NCBI RefSeq assembly: GCF_023734775.1
Contig: NZ_AP025732.1
Coordinates: 248,001-312,000 of the forward strand
DNA length: 64,000 nt
Origin: Nostoc cf. commune SO-36
GTDB taxonomy: Bacteria > Cyanobacteriota > Cyanobacteriia > Cyanobacteriales > Nostocaceae
Direction: 5' to 3'
How positions within the stretch are numbered: the stretch's first letter is position 1; the number at the start of each line of letters is the position of its first letter. Both the position numbers and the translations under genes were made by a program. Positions 56,360 through 64,000 of this stretch are shown here, piece after piece. The notes beneath the pieces are model-generated. The model ran no database searches and was not told where the DNA came from. It saw only the letters and a program-made list of their open reading frames with translations.

Positions 56360-57847
56360 TCACTTTTTATCTGGTTGTAAGTTAGAAAATAAACTCTGCC
56401 AATCGATAGAGTTGACAGTATTTTCTCCCTGTTTAACCTCAAAGGTGACATTAGACGCTTTTTCTATTTTTAGCGCTTGCACGCAAAGTTCTGCCACATC
56501 CTCACGGCTGATTTTGCCTCTAATATTATCGCCTTGCTCAAATATTAATTCCTTACCACCGACATCTTCAGTTAAAGCGCAAGGTCTAATAATCGTATAT
56601 GGAATTCCGCTTTCTCTTAAACTATCTTCTCCCTTCAACTTCCAAGTCAAAATTCCTCCCAATTGATCGTTTAATTTGACTGCTGGCGGTTCTTCATCTA
56701 AATTAATGCCAGGACGACCGGGACGAGTCACGCCCGCAGAACTGACAAGGATAAATTGTGGTAAAGTTGTTCCGTCATAAGCTTTAATTGATTCCAACTG
56801 CAAAGCAAAACCACCAGGAGAAAATTTGGGATTTAAAGCGCCATCGTATTCAAATTTGCTCAACATCAGTTGGAATGAACAAATTCTACTCTGCTCAATT
56901 GGCGGCGCATCTTTAACAACTTTTGCCCGAAATACCGGAATCAAATCTGCAAAGGGAATATAAATATCTATCCAGCTATTAGCTACGGTGTCAAAAGAAT
57001 AGCTATAGCCAATACCATCCCATTTTGTATCTGTCCGCAGAAATATTTTATAACGCTGACCGTCACCTTTGACGCGCAATTTCACACCTTTGTAACCAGA
57101 TAAGTCGAAGGGTGGATCAAAATTTTTAGTTCTGACAGAAGCAAATCCGCCAGAGTTAGCAGTGGAGACATTACCAGCAAATAAAGCTGTATTTTCTACT
57201 AATTGGATATTACTAGCACTTACGCCACCCATAACGACATCATCCAACGCCCCCCAGTTATCTCTTAATTCTGCTGATGGCTTGGTGAAATCAAATATTA
57301 GTTTTTCGTTTGCTTGGGGTAAGTATTTTGCAGCCGCTTGGACTAAGTTTTTGACACCTTGATATTCTACATTTTCGGGGGTGTCGCCAACAATTTCTGG
57401 TTGGTAAAATTTAACACCTTGATAATATTTGGCTCTATCTGCTGTGTCTCCCTCAACTGGTTGTACACGCACTGCTGTACAACAAACTACAGCTTGGATA
57501 TCAGCCATAACTAAAGGAGTTAAAGTTTCTGGTTGCGTAATATCCGCAACTACTAAATCTATATCATTACCAAGAATTGACCGCGCTTTGTCAATATCTC
57601 GAACTAGGGCGCGGACATTATAACCTCGTTCGAGCGATCGCTGTACTACTCGTTTACCTACACCGCCTGTTGCACCAGCTACTAAAATTACACCCACGTT
57701 TCCTCCTCCATTGGGTCTATCTTCATTATCCTTAGGACGGCCTTGGATTAACTGCTGTACCCAGTTAAGGAAAGGAATTACCTCAAAGTAAGTCAGGGTT
57801 TCAATAAACCTGCCTAAGTCCCATTGAGAACGATTTTTATCAGTCAT
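56360..57847 (-). CDS. SDR (NAD(P)-binding) protein with inserted CIA30 domain
   Basis: 495 aa. The Rossmann motif VILVAGATGGVGKRVVQRSL is at about residues 52-71 and NVRALVRDIDKAR follows, as in atypical SDRs such as Ycf39. The nucleotide-binding half then stops and a CIA30-like domain (FDFTKPSAELRDNWGALDDV, VMGGVSASNIQLVE, FASVRTKNFDPPFDLSGYKG) fills about 185-360. The SDR resumes with FILVSSAGVTRPGRPG and ends with IPYTIIRPCALTE. CIA30 is an assembly factor of mitochondrial complex I; plant and cyanobacterial relatives act in thylakoid complexes. A role in assembly or repair of photosynthetic or NDH complexes is inference. Confidence 0.82.
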   Translation of the reverse strand: MTDKNRSQWDLGRFIETLTYFEVIPFLNWVQQLIQGRPKDNEDRPNGGGNVGVILVAGATGGVGKRVVQRSLERGYNVRALVRDIDKARSILGNDIDLVVADITQPETLTPLVMADIQAVVCCTAVRVQPVEGDTADRAKYYQGVKFYQPEIVGDTPENVEYQGVKNLVQAAAKYLPQANEKLIFDFTKPSAELRDNWGALDDVVMGGVSASNIQLVENTALFAGNVSTANSGGFASVRTKNFDPPFDLSGYKGVKLRVKGDGQRYKIFLRTDTKWDGIGYSYSFDTVANSWIDIYIPFADLIPVFRAKVVKDAPPIEQSRICSFQLMLSKFEYDGALNPKFSPGGFALQLESIKAYDGTTLPQFILVSSAGVTRPGRPGINLDEEPPAVKLNDQLGGILTWKLKGEDSLRESGIPYTIIRPCALTEDVGGKELIFEQGDNIRGKISREDVAELCVQALKIEKASNVTFEVKQGENTVNSIDWQSLFSNLQPDKK

Positions 57848-57939
57848 ATTTGCGTCCTCATAACTTTCTTCAGTTTAGCCCAATGAGTCAGTTATGTTTT
57901 CTTGAAGCCAGCCCCCAGACGGTAAAGGACAATTGAGAA

Positions 57940-58428
57940 TTAGACATCAAAATGATATGATACAGCCCCTTCTTCGTTTACCTTAAAGTTTGCATTGAAG
58001 TCCTTAGCTTTTTCATCCAAATATTGTCTGGCGTGCGGTGCGGGTATTTGTGACTTCATTGCAAAGCCCAAAACAGTTACGCGTCCATGATTTTCTTGTA
58101 GCATCTGATAAAAAATTGATTGCAGGCGATCGCTAACTTGTTGATTAATCGCCTTTTTCTCCTGCTGACTTTGACGGTATAATCCTAATGCTAACCATGC
58201 GCCCAATGTTAGGGTAGGAATGCCAAAAATTAGACGTTCTACGGCAGTATTATCAATTACAGGGGTAGTTGATGGTGTTGAGAACTCAACCGAGCCATCC
58301 CAAGCTAAGGGTAAGGTAATTGATTTTTCCGTAGTCGTTTTATTAAATACCTCTGCTGCTGATAGCATTACAAACATGAATCCCATTGTCAGTAGCCAAC
58401 CTGCGGCCAATTTTTCAGCAGTTTTCAT
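57940..58428 (-). CDS. hypothetical membrane-anchored protein
   Basis: 162 aa. Two hydrophobic segments (LAAGWLLTMGFMFVMLSAAEVF at about 8-28 and LIFGIPTLTLGAWLALGLY at about 66-84) flank an outside loop, followed by a soluble C-terminal domain with QVSDRLQSIFYQMLQENHGR, AMKSQIPAPHARQYLDEKAK and the final EEGAVSYHFDV. The last part reads like a small winged-helix domain. Unnamed, but it looks conserved in cyanobacteria. Single gene between the SDR-CIA30 protein and chlM, all on the same strand. Confidence 0.6.
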   Translation of the reverse strand: MKTAEKLAAGWLLTMGFMFVMLSAAEVFNKTTTEKSITLPLAWDGSVEFSTPSTTPVIDNTAVERLIFGIPTLTLGAWLALGLYRQSQQEKKAINQQVSDRLQSIFYQMLQENHGRVTVLGFAMKSQIPAPHARQYLDEKAKDFNANFKVNEEGAVSYHFDV

Positions 58429-58708
58429 AGTTCCACTTCAGATTTGAACTTTGTTAGAGATTCTAACCTTACTTTCGCAAAGGTTCCAGTATATCAACCT
58501 AAAGGTGAATGCTGATTAGTTGTTTTCACTATTTTTTGAGAGTCGCTGCGATCGCTATAATAATTCTTCATGTTCCAAATCGGGGCGATGTCTCCGACGG
58601 GCTACGCCACAATCAAAAGCAAAACTTAGCTCCAAATGCGACATCTTTCATAACCCTTGAGAATGTCAAATCGCAGCAAAGGTATAATATTTTGCTGCGA
58701 TTTTTACC

Positions 58709-59395
58709 TTAATTACGTGTTGCTTCCAGTAGACGGGAAAAATAAAAGCGAGTCTTTGTCATCGCCTGTCGTTGCAAAGAAAAACCATTACTTTCCAAGA
58801 TTCTCACCACATCAGCCTCACGGTGCAAATATGCACGAGTCGCTTTACTTGGGCCAGGAAAGAAGCTGCCAATTTTCTTGAGTATACTCAGGGCGCAGGT
58901 TTTCGGCGCAAAACTGAGAATTATCCGCGACTGTGCCAAAGAACAGAGATGAGAAATCATCTCATCAGCTTTTTCTTGGGGGTAGTGGATAAGAACATCT
59001 AAGCAAATAACAGTATGGTAATTACCACTTAACGATTCCAAATCCTGCACAGCAAAAGTGGGATTTTCCTCATTTCCCAAAGTTTGCTTCGCTCTATCTT
59101 TGCCTTCTTCCACCATTTTTTCCGAAATATCGGTGGCATAGACTTTAGCACCATCTACAGCTAGGGGGATGCTGAGACTACCAACACCACATCCAGCATC
59201 ACAGATGGATAGCTGTGGTAAATTGTTATCAGCCTTCAGCCAGCCAAGAACCGTATCCACGGTTTGCTGGTGTCCATTGCGGATGTCTAGTTGGACTTTG
59301 TTGACTTCGCCATCACCGTAGATTCGCTTCCAACGGTCAAACCCTGTGGAATTGAAATACTCGCGAACAATAGTTTTGTCGTCGGCTGCGTTCAT
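58709..59395 (-). CDS. chlM: magnesium-protoporphyrin IX methyltransferase
   Basis: Transfers a methyl group from SAM to the 13-propionate of Mg-protoporphyrin IX, the step after Mg chelatase in chlorophyll synthesis. 228 aa is the usual length. SAM motif I LSICDAGCGVGSLSIPLAVD at about residues 58-77, the acidic VYATDISEKMVEEG, and TVICLDVLIHYPQEKADEMI are typical, as are RIILSFAPKTCALSILKKIG and FFPGPSKATRAYLHREADV. N-terminal KTIVREYFNSTGFDRWKRIY is the signature of the ChlM group. Monocistronic by spacing. Confidence 0.95.
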   Translation of the reverse strand: MNAADDKTIVREYFNSTGFDRWKRIYGDGEVNKVQLDIRNGHQQTVDTVLGWLKADNNLPQLSICDAGCGVGSLSIPLAVDGAKVYATDISEKMVEEGKDRAKQTLGNEENPTFAVQDLESLSGNYHTVICLDVLIHYPQEKADEMISHLCSLAQSRIILSFAPKTCALSILKKIGSFFPGPSKATRAYLHREADVVRILESNGFSLQRQAMTKTRFYFSRLLEATRN

Positions 59396-59942
59396 AAACT
59401 TTGATTTTTAGGGGTTCCCAATGCTTAAAATTATCATTGATAGGAACCCACAGGAGCGCTCTTCCAGATTTTTCTAGATATAGTGTAGAGAAGGAGGTTA
59501 GGGGACTTCCAACTAAAAAAATACCTATCGCTTTGGTGAGCAGGGGCGCTGGCGTTGCAGGGGAGGAAGAATCTAACGAACGATCATCTTCGCTCCCAAA
59601 ATTGAATAATTTAATTTCTGGAGGTTCTTAGGACAAATGTAAGCCTCTAATTATTCAAACTAGAAACGCTATATTCAATCGATTATTGTCATTTCATGAC
59701 TTTTTGAAGTGATTTTATCTTATTTAAACATCTATTCTTTTGCTTAATATAAACTACATGACTATTTCACCCTGTAAAGATATATAATCTCATCTTCAGG
59801 TAGAGTCGTGATTGCGATCGCAACATTTATGCTGTTAATGATTTAATTGTCTGTAATCAATAAAACTAAAATATACAAGTTTCTAAGTAATATTTCGTAT
59901 GTCTCTTGTGCATTTACTATTTATTTAGGCTTATTATTACGC
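59396..59942. other. intergenic region between divergent chlM and antiporter genes
   Basis: No gene with family support; a 76-codon frame at 59401-59631 is not convincing. The second half (59640-59830) is A/T-rich and likely holds promoters for both directions. Confidence 0.4.
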
Positions 59943-62024
59943 ATGGCACTGAACGCACTCACAGATAGTCCTATTGTTGCATTTACAATTCTCCTGACAG
60001 TAATCTTTACTGTACCTCCTATATTTGAGCGGCTGCGACTACCGGGATTAGTAGGTTTATTAGTGGCAGGTGTAGTACTAGGACAAAATGGATTAAAGTT
60101 GTTAAATCATGAGTCTGAAACTATCACTTTGCTCTCCGACATCGGCAAGATTTATTTGATGTTCGTGGCCGGTTTAGAAATTGACTTAGAACAGTTTCGT
60201 AAAACTAGAAATCGCTCGATGGGATTTGGTATACTGACATTTTTAGTACCGTTGCTTGCTGGCATTGCTGTCGGACGTTTATTCAATTTTAGCTGGAATG
60301 CCTCTGTATTAATTGGTTCTTTACTGGCCTCTCACACCCTTTTGGCATATCCAATTGTGAGTCGTTTGGGAGTAGTAACAAATGAAGCTGTAACGGTAAC
60401 GATTGGTGCAACAATTTTTACTGACACAGGCGCTTTGCTAGTATTAGCAATTTGTGTCGGGATTCATGGAGGAGAATTTTCCGCCTTAAGTTTAGCAACT
60501 TTGTTAGGTGGATTAGCAATTTACTCTGCTGTTGTTCTGTTTGGTTTTGACTGGGCAGGTAAAGAGTTTTTTCGCCGCTCTGGGGATGAACAAAGCAATC
60601 AGTTTCTGTTTATATTACTAGCGTTATTTTTGGCATCTGTCGGAGCGCAGGTAATTGGAATTGAAAAAATTGTTGGTGCTTTTTTAGCAGGTTTAGCAGT
60701 CAACGACGTTTTAGGACGTAGCCCAGTCAAAGAAAAAATTGAGTTTATTGGTAGTGTTTTATTTATCCCTTGTTTCTTTGTAGACATGGGATTATTAATT
60801 GATATTCCTGCATTTATAAAAACTCTTAGTTCCGTTTGGCTGACTGTGGTAATTGTAGTAGCTTTGATTGGCAGCAAATTTATTGCAGCATTCTTAGCAA
60901 AATTGTTATACCGCTATAATACGGCGGAATTGATGACGATGTGGTCATTGTCACTACCACAGGTAGCAGCCACACTCGCAGCAGCCTTAGTTGCATATCA
61001 AACAGTAAATCCTGCTGGTGAACGCTTAATAAGTGAAGGTGTTTTAAATAGTGTGATTGTCCTCATGCTGGTGACAGCTATTTTGGGCCCAGTGATAACA
61101 TCAAGATTTGCTTCTTCACTACAGCTTTCTCAGGCAGATTTTGAAACAGATAGTTTGATAACTTGGTGGCAAGGTAATGAAGGAGAGCAAGTAGAGCAAA
61201 AACAATATCCATTTACTGTATTAGTACCAATATATAACCCTCAAACGCAGCGTTATCTAATAGAAATGGCAGCACTACTGGCTAGTCATGAATCTGGAAG
61301 AATTGTACCATTAGCTATTACTAGAGCGCATGTGCAGATGGATGATCCGCAATTAGTAACAGCACTCGACAAAAGCCGGGAAAGATTGAATTTAGCTAAA
61401 GAAATCAGTCAAGAATTTGAAGTGGAAGTATCACCAGCAATTCGGATTGATGATGATGCAGCTTTGGGAATTAGCCGCACTAGCCGAGAACAAAACGCTA
61501 GTTTAATAGTAATGGGTTGGTCACAGACAAAAGGTTTGCGTGCCCGCTTATTTGGTAATGTCATTGATAGCGTGTTCTGGTCTTCTCATTGTCCGGTAGC
61601 AGTAACACGGCTGTTAAGCAGTCCTAAGACAATCCAAAGAATTCTTGTACCAGTTGGAGACTTAACCCGCCAAACTATCGGTGCTTTAAGGTTTGCCCAG
61701 ATTTTGGCCGATGTCAATCAGGCGGAAGTTGTACTATTACACGTATACGATCGCAAATCACCCCCAAATCGAGTAGAAAAATTTGTATCCCAATTGTCTG
61801 ATATCGCTGCTAAAAGCCAGTTACAGGTGAATACTAATATCCAAACAATCAAGGGTGATGACGTTGCCAGAGTAGTAATTAGGGAAGCTGAGGCGTTTGA
61901 TTTAGCAGTATTACGTTCCGTCCGTTATCGCACAGCCGGAGGATTAGCCGTCAGCGAAGTGACAACGCAGATAATTCAACAATTGAAGTGTTCAATTGTG
62001 TTGTTGGGAGAGCCGCATTCGTAA
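59943..62024 (+). CDS. CPA2 cation:proton antiporter with C-terminal universal-stress domains
   Basis: About 693 aa from the chosen ATG. The N-terminal part has about 12 hydrophobic segments with FERLRLPGLVGLLVAGVVLG and LMFVAGLEIDLEQFRKT (signatures of CPA2), and the ion-site region IFTDTGALLVLAI. The C-terminal 260 residues form two UspA-like repeats (FTVLVPIYNPQTQRYLIEMA, ASLIVMGWSQTKGLRARLFG, then RILVPVGDLTRQTIGALRFA), probably for nucleotide sensing. The frame can also begin at a TTG at 59847, adding 32 residues; I preferred the ATG because the family starts close to this point. Single gene. Confidence 0.85.
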   Translation: MALNALTDSPIVAFTILLTVIFTVPPIFERLRLPGLVGLLVAGVVLGQNGLKLLNHESETITLLSDIGKIYLMFVAGLEIDLEQFRKTRNRSMGFGILTFLVPLLAGIAVGRLFNFSWNASVLIGSLLASHTLLAYPIVSRLGVVTNEAVTVTIGATIFTDTGALLVLAICVGIHGGEFSALSLATLLGGLAIYSAVVLFGFDWAGKEFFRRSGDEQSNQFLFILLALFLASVGAQVIGIEKIVGAFLAGLAVNDVLGRSPVKEKIEFIGSVLFIPCFFVDMGLLIDIPAFIKTLSSVWLTVVIVVALIGSKFIAAFLAKLLYRYNTAELMTMWSLSLPQVAATLAAALVAYQTVNPAGERLISEGVLNSVIVLMLVTAILGPVITSRFASSLQLSQADFETDSLITWWQGNEGEQVEQKQYPFTVLVPIYNPQTQRYLIEMAALLASHESGRIVPLAITRAHVQMDDPQLVTALDKSRERLNLAKEISQEFEVEVSPAIRIDDDAALGISRTSREQNASLIVMGWSQTKGLRARLFGNVIDSVFWSSHCPVAVTRLLSSPKTIQRILVPVGDLTRQTIGALRFAQILADVNQAEVVLLHVYDRKSPPNRVEKFVSQLSDIAAKSQLQVNTNIQTIKGDDVARVVIREAEAFDLAVLRSVRYRTAGGLAVSEVTTQIIQQLKCSIVLLGEPHS

Positions 62025-62039
62025 TGTGCGAGTTACAAA

Positions 62040-62200
62040 GAAGTCAGAATTCAGAATGAATTCTGACCGAAAAAGCGGATAGCACAGCGTATACCCTTCG
62101 GGATGCTTCGCTTAGAGCGAGTCCGCGATAGCGGAGCGTTAGCGAGTATTTTCGAGTCGCGTCTTGATTCTGACTCCTGAATTCTGACTTCTGAATTCTT
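62040..62200. repeat. long interspersed repeat, second copy
   Basis: cagaattcagaatgaattct, gcttagagcgagtccgcg and gattctgactcctgaattct follow in the order seen in the reverse complement of 8925-9170. Sits directly after the antiporter gene and before the convergent DUF1350 gene. Confidence 0.65.
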
Positions 62201-63198
62201 CAATTTGATTTTTCTTTCAGTTTCTCAAGCAATTTAATTACATTCTGCTCAAATGCTTTGTTTCGCTCTTGAACTAATTTAATTAAGGGTTTATCAAAAA
62301 TATTAATAACATACTTACCTACCTGAATACCTAGAGGTCTTAAATGTCCACCTGCTAAACTTTTACGAAAATCTTGAGGTGGCTTTTGCAGAATATTGGT
62401 AAACCATTCACAGGTTGATTCAGCAATATTGTCTGAGTTAAAACAGACTAAGCCCATGATATTAAATAGCTCACTATCCTTGATTAAGTTTCGGGTTTCA
62501 TCAACGGTTGGTTTTACACCCCAACCAAGATTATCGATGATATCCGCCAAGAACTGCGGACGAATTGCGCTCCCTGTGTCAGCAATAGCAGGTGCTAATA
62601 GGATAGAAACCTGTCCTTTAATGAAGACACTATCAATGTTGACATCCTTATGCACATAAGTGTAAATTAATTTTTTAACTTCAGCCCTTTTTCGCGTTAG
62701 TTCATCAAAGAGAATGTTAATGTCTGCAATAACACTTTCGATCTGTGATTCATCTGAAGTATAAGATAGCAGATTCCGAATAAACTGCTCTCTATCTTGA
62801 GCCTCTGGAGGTAGAGCAGTAAATCCTTCTAACAGCGAGATATATTTACAGCCAAGGCTATGTCCAATCCAAGAAAAGTTTTTATCATCTAGATAAGCTT
62901 CATAATCATATCCTGCAACACTTGCCATTTTCACAAGCTCTGGCAAAATTTCATACTGCTCTCTCATGAGAAAACCAGCTTCTACATAATGGTTAAAAGT
63001 AAAATTAAACGGCAAAAGAATAATCGTATATCCCTGCTCGAATAGAGATTGAAGCAGATAGCGATAAAAAAGCATGGGGCCAAATGTACCAAAGAAAGCC
63101 CCTGCAATAAATTGAATTACCCCTTTAGGCTGTGGATGTAGAGCAACCCAACTATGAGAAACTGGTTTAAATCTCAATTTTAAATTTGCATTTACCAT
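62200..63198 (-). CDS. DUF1350 family alpha/beta-hydrolase-like protein
   Basis: 332 aa of a family common to cyanobacteria and plastids. The nucleophile elbow WIGHSLGCKYISLLEG at about residues 111-126 fits G-H-S-L-G. The N-terminal VIQFIAGAFFGTFGPMLFYR and LFEQGYTIILLPFNFTFNHY are typical of DUF1350, and SILLAPAIADTGSAIRP follows. Enzymatic function is not established; a lipase- or thioesterase-like role is likely. Divergent from nothing close, with about 230 bases of non-coding DNA upstream. Confidence 0.85.
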   Translation of the reverse strand: MVNANLKLRFKPVSHSWVALHPQPKGVIQFIAGAFFGTFGPMLFYRYLLQSLFEQGYTIILLPFNFTFNHYVEAGFLMREQYEILPELVKMASVAGYDYEAYLDDKNFSWIGHSLGCKYISLLEGFTALPPEAQDREQFIRNLLSYTSDESQIESVIADINILFDELTRKRAEVKKLIYTYVHKDVNIDSVFIKGQVSILLAPAIADTGSAIRPQFLADIIDNLGWGVKPTVDETRNLIKDSELFNIMGLVCFNSDNIAESTCEWFTNILQKPPQDFRKSLAGGHLRPLGIQVGKYVINIFDKPLIKLVQERNKAFEQNVIKLLEKLKEKSN

Positions 63199-63426
63199 GA
63201 CTTAGCAATGAGTGCATCTCATTTTGGTAGGTGTATAATTAATATCCAAAATGAAGTTCCTGGTTTTCGGATTCTTTAAAAGATATTTTTGCAAAACTAT
63301 AGAAATTAAATATACGTTATTCACAACCCTTTTAGAGACGTAGCACTGCTACATTTCTACGCGAAGGATGGGTTCGCGATCGTAGTCAATTTTGTAGTCT
63401 GGGCTTCGGTTAAGCTGTTTGCGTTC

Positions 63427-63756
63427 TCATACAGTACCAGGACGATTGAGTTCTTCTAACTCGATAAAGACATTTTCACTACCTGGTTGTAGGAGGGGTG
63501 CGAGAGATGAAGTAATAACCACTAGTACGCCACGGCGTAAATAGAGCAACCATTTAAAATTCCTTCGCCGCGCAAATTCTTCTGTGTTGTAGTCGCCCCA
63601 GATGGCATAATCAAGATCACATCCGGGGATACCAGTTGAGCGCTCAAAACGCAGATATACGCTGTCAATGGGTTTAAAAGATTTTGGGATGGAGAGATTT
63701 TGATTTTGCACAGAGATGCGTGTACACCGTAGGAATTGAGGTGAGGAGTTTCGCAA
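63427..63756 (-). CDS. hypothetical protein, possibly 5'-truncated
   Basis: 109 aa from a TTG start; there is no ATG. Codons upstream remain open for about 15 more (LNLLLWHSLTVLRNSS), which suggests either an earlier unusual start or a gene whose beginning was lost. The body has IDSVYLRFERSTGIPGCDLD and YAIWGDYNTEEFARRRNFKW, followed by LLYLRRGVLVVITSSLAPLL. I do not recognise the family. Confidence 0.45.
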   Translation of the reverse strand: MRNSSPQFLRCTRISVQNQNLSIPKSFKPIDSVYLRFERSTGIPGCDLDYAIWGDYNTEEFARRRNFKWLLYLRRGVLVVITSSLAPLLQPGSENVFIELEELNRPGTV

Positions 63757-63847
63757 TACCGTTAAAGAATGCCAAAGCAGAAGGTTAAGGACGAATTACA
63801 CTTGATATGGAGTGTAAAACGGTGAGAAAAGAAATTTTCTTTTTATA

Positions 63848-64000
63848 ATGCTTATGGATTTAATAGTTGAAGATTTAGCCGCAATTGATGATAAACTTTC
63901 CCAGCGTCATATTGACCTTGATCCCGGTGGATATTTCATTATTTACTTGGATCGAGAAGCAGGGTTAATTTATGCCAAGCATTTTACAAATGTGATTGAT
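63848..64000 (+). CDS. start of a DUF4346 family gene (runs off the window)
   Basis: The 51 codons before the window ends read DLIVEDLAAIDDKLSQRHID and GGYFIIYLDREAGLIYAKHF, as in the cyanobacterial DUF4346 family, whose role is not established. An in-frame ATG two codons later (63854) is the alternative start. Partial at the right edge. Confidence 0.65.
   Translation, partial: MLMDLIVEDLAAIDDKLSQRHIDLDPGGYFIIYLDREAGLIYAKHFTNVID

Noticed and set aside
59401..59631. 76-codon plus-strand frame
   Set aside because: Low-complexity composition, in the divergent control region of chlM.

Overview
The window looks like a piece of a filamentous, Nostoc-like cyanobacterial chromosome. The evidence is the very frequent HIP1 octamer (gcgatcgc) inside and between genes, heptameric short tandem repeats between genes, the chlorophyll gene chlM, a Rubisco activase (Rca) with a small-subunit-like tail, a PxcA/CemA-type gene, and many families typical of Nostocales (Uma2, DUF1350, DUF4346, SDR-CIA30). 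No rRNA, tRNA or CRISPR array was seen.

Layout. 0-13 kb is mostly intact housekeeping and envelope genes: SppA protease, type 2 IPP isomerase (Fni), a Uma2 nuclease, an RCK/TrkA ion-channel protein, two acyltransferases, a YIP1 protein and two hydrolase-like proteins. 13.4-25.9 kb holds a zinc-ribbon PP2C phosphatase, two Na+/H+ antiporters, DUF4332 and DUF1622 proteins, an MFS carrier and an ACR3-like carrier. 23-36 kb and 42-49 kb are strongly eroded. They contain frameshifted genes (VanZ-LamG, PxcA, universal stress protein, methyltransferases, HNH nuclease), fragments (UppP start, SulP STAS tail, histidine kinase, colicin-E3-like toxin tail) and mobile elements. 37-42 kb carries rca, a small partner-like gene, a Rieske-type oxygenase that has lost its Rieske cluster, and prfC. 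49.9-64 kb is again mostly intact: a PlsY/ATP-grasp/PEP-mobile-domain fusion followed by a cupin, a frameshifted MocR-type regulator, an SDR-CIA30 protein, chlM, a third antiporter with universal-stress domains, DUF1350 and the start of a DUF4346 gene.

Mobile DNA is the main story. Two different methyltransferase genes are each cut by a complete insertion sequence with clean target duplications (8 bp for an ISKra4-like element, 3 bp for an ISAzo13-like element). Removing either element restores one open frame. A third element (IS5-like) sits against a broken HNH gene. At least three small non-autonomous elements are visible. One (5856-6016) has the same terminal ten bases and the same 8-bp duplication length as the ISKra4-like element, so it is probably mobilised by it. 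Two others lie within gene fragments (UppP region, STAS tail). A 36.7-37.2 kb segment looks like an IS200/IS605 remnant that kept a TnpB-type right end but no transposase.

The most intriguing unexplained signal is a pair of about 130-145 nt sequences at 13468-13598 (+) and 22313-22458 (-). They share several conserved blocks, including 17 identical bases at one end, and have paired-looking segments. They resemble a structured RNA family and have no recognised neighbour in common. All statements come from reading the sequence; no database search was run.
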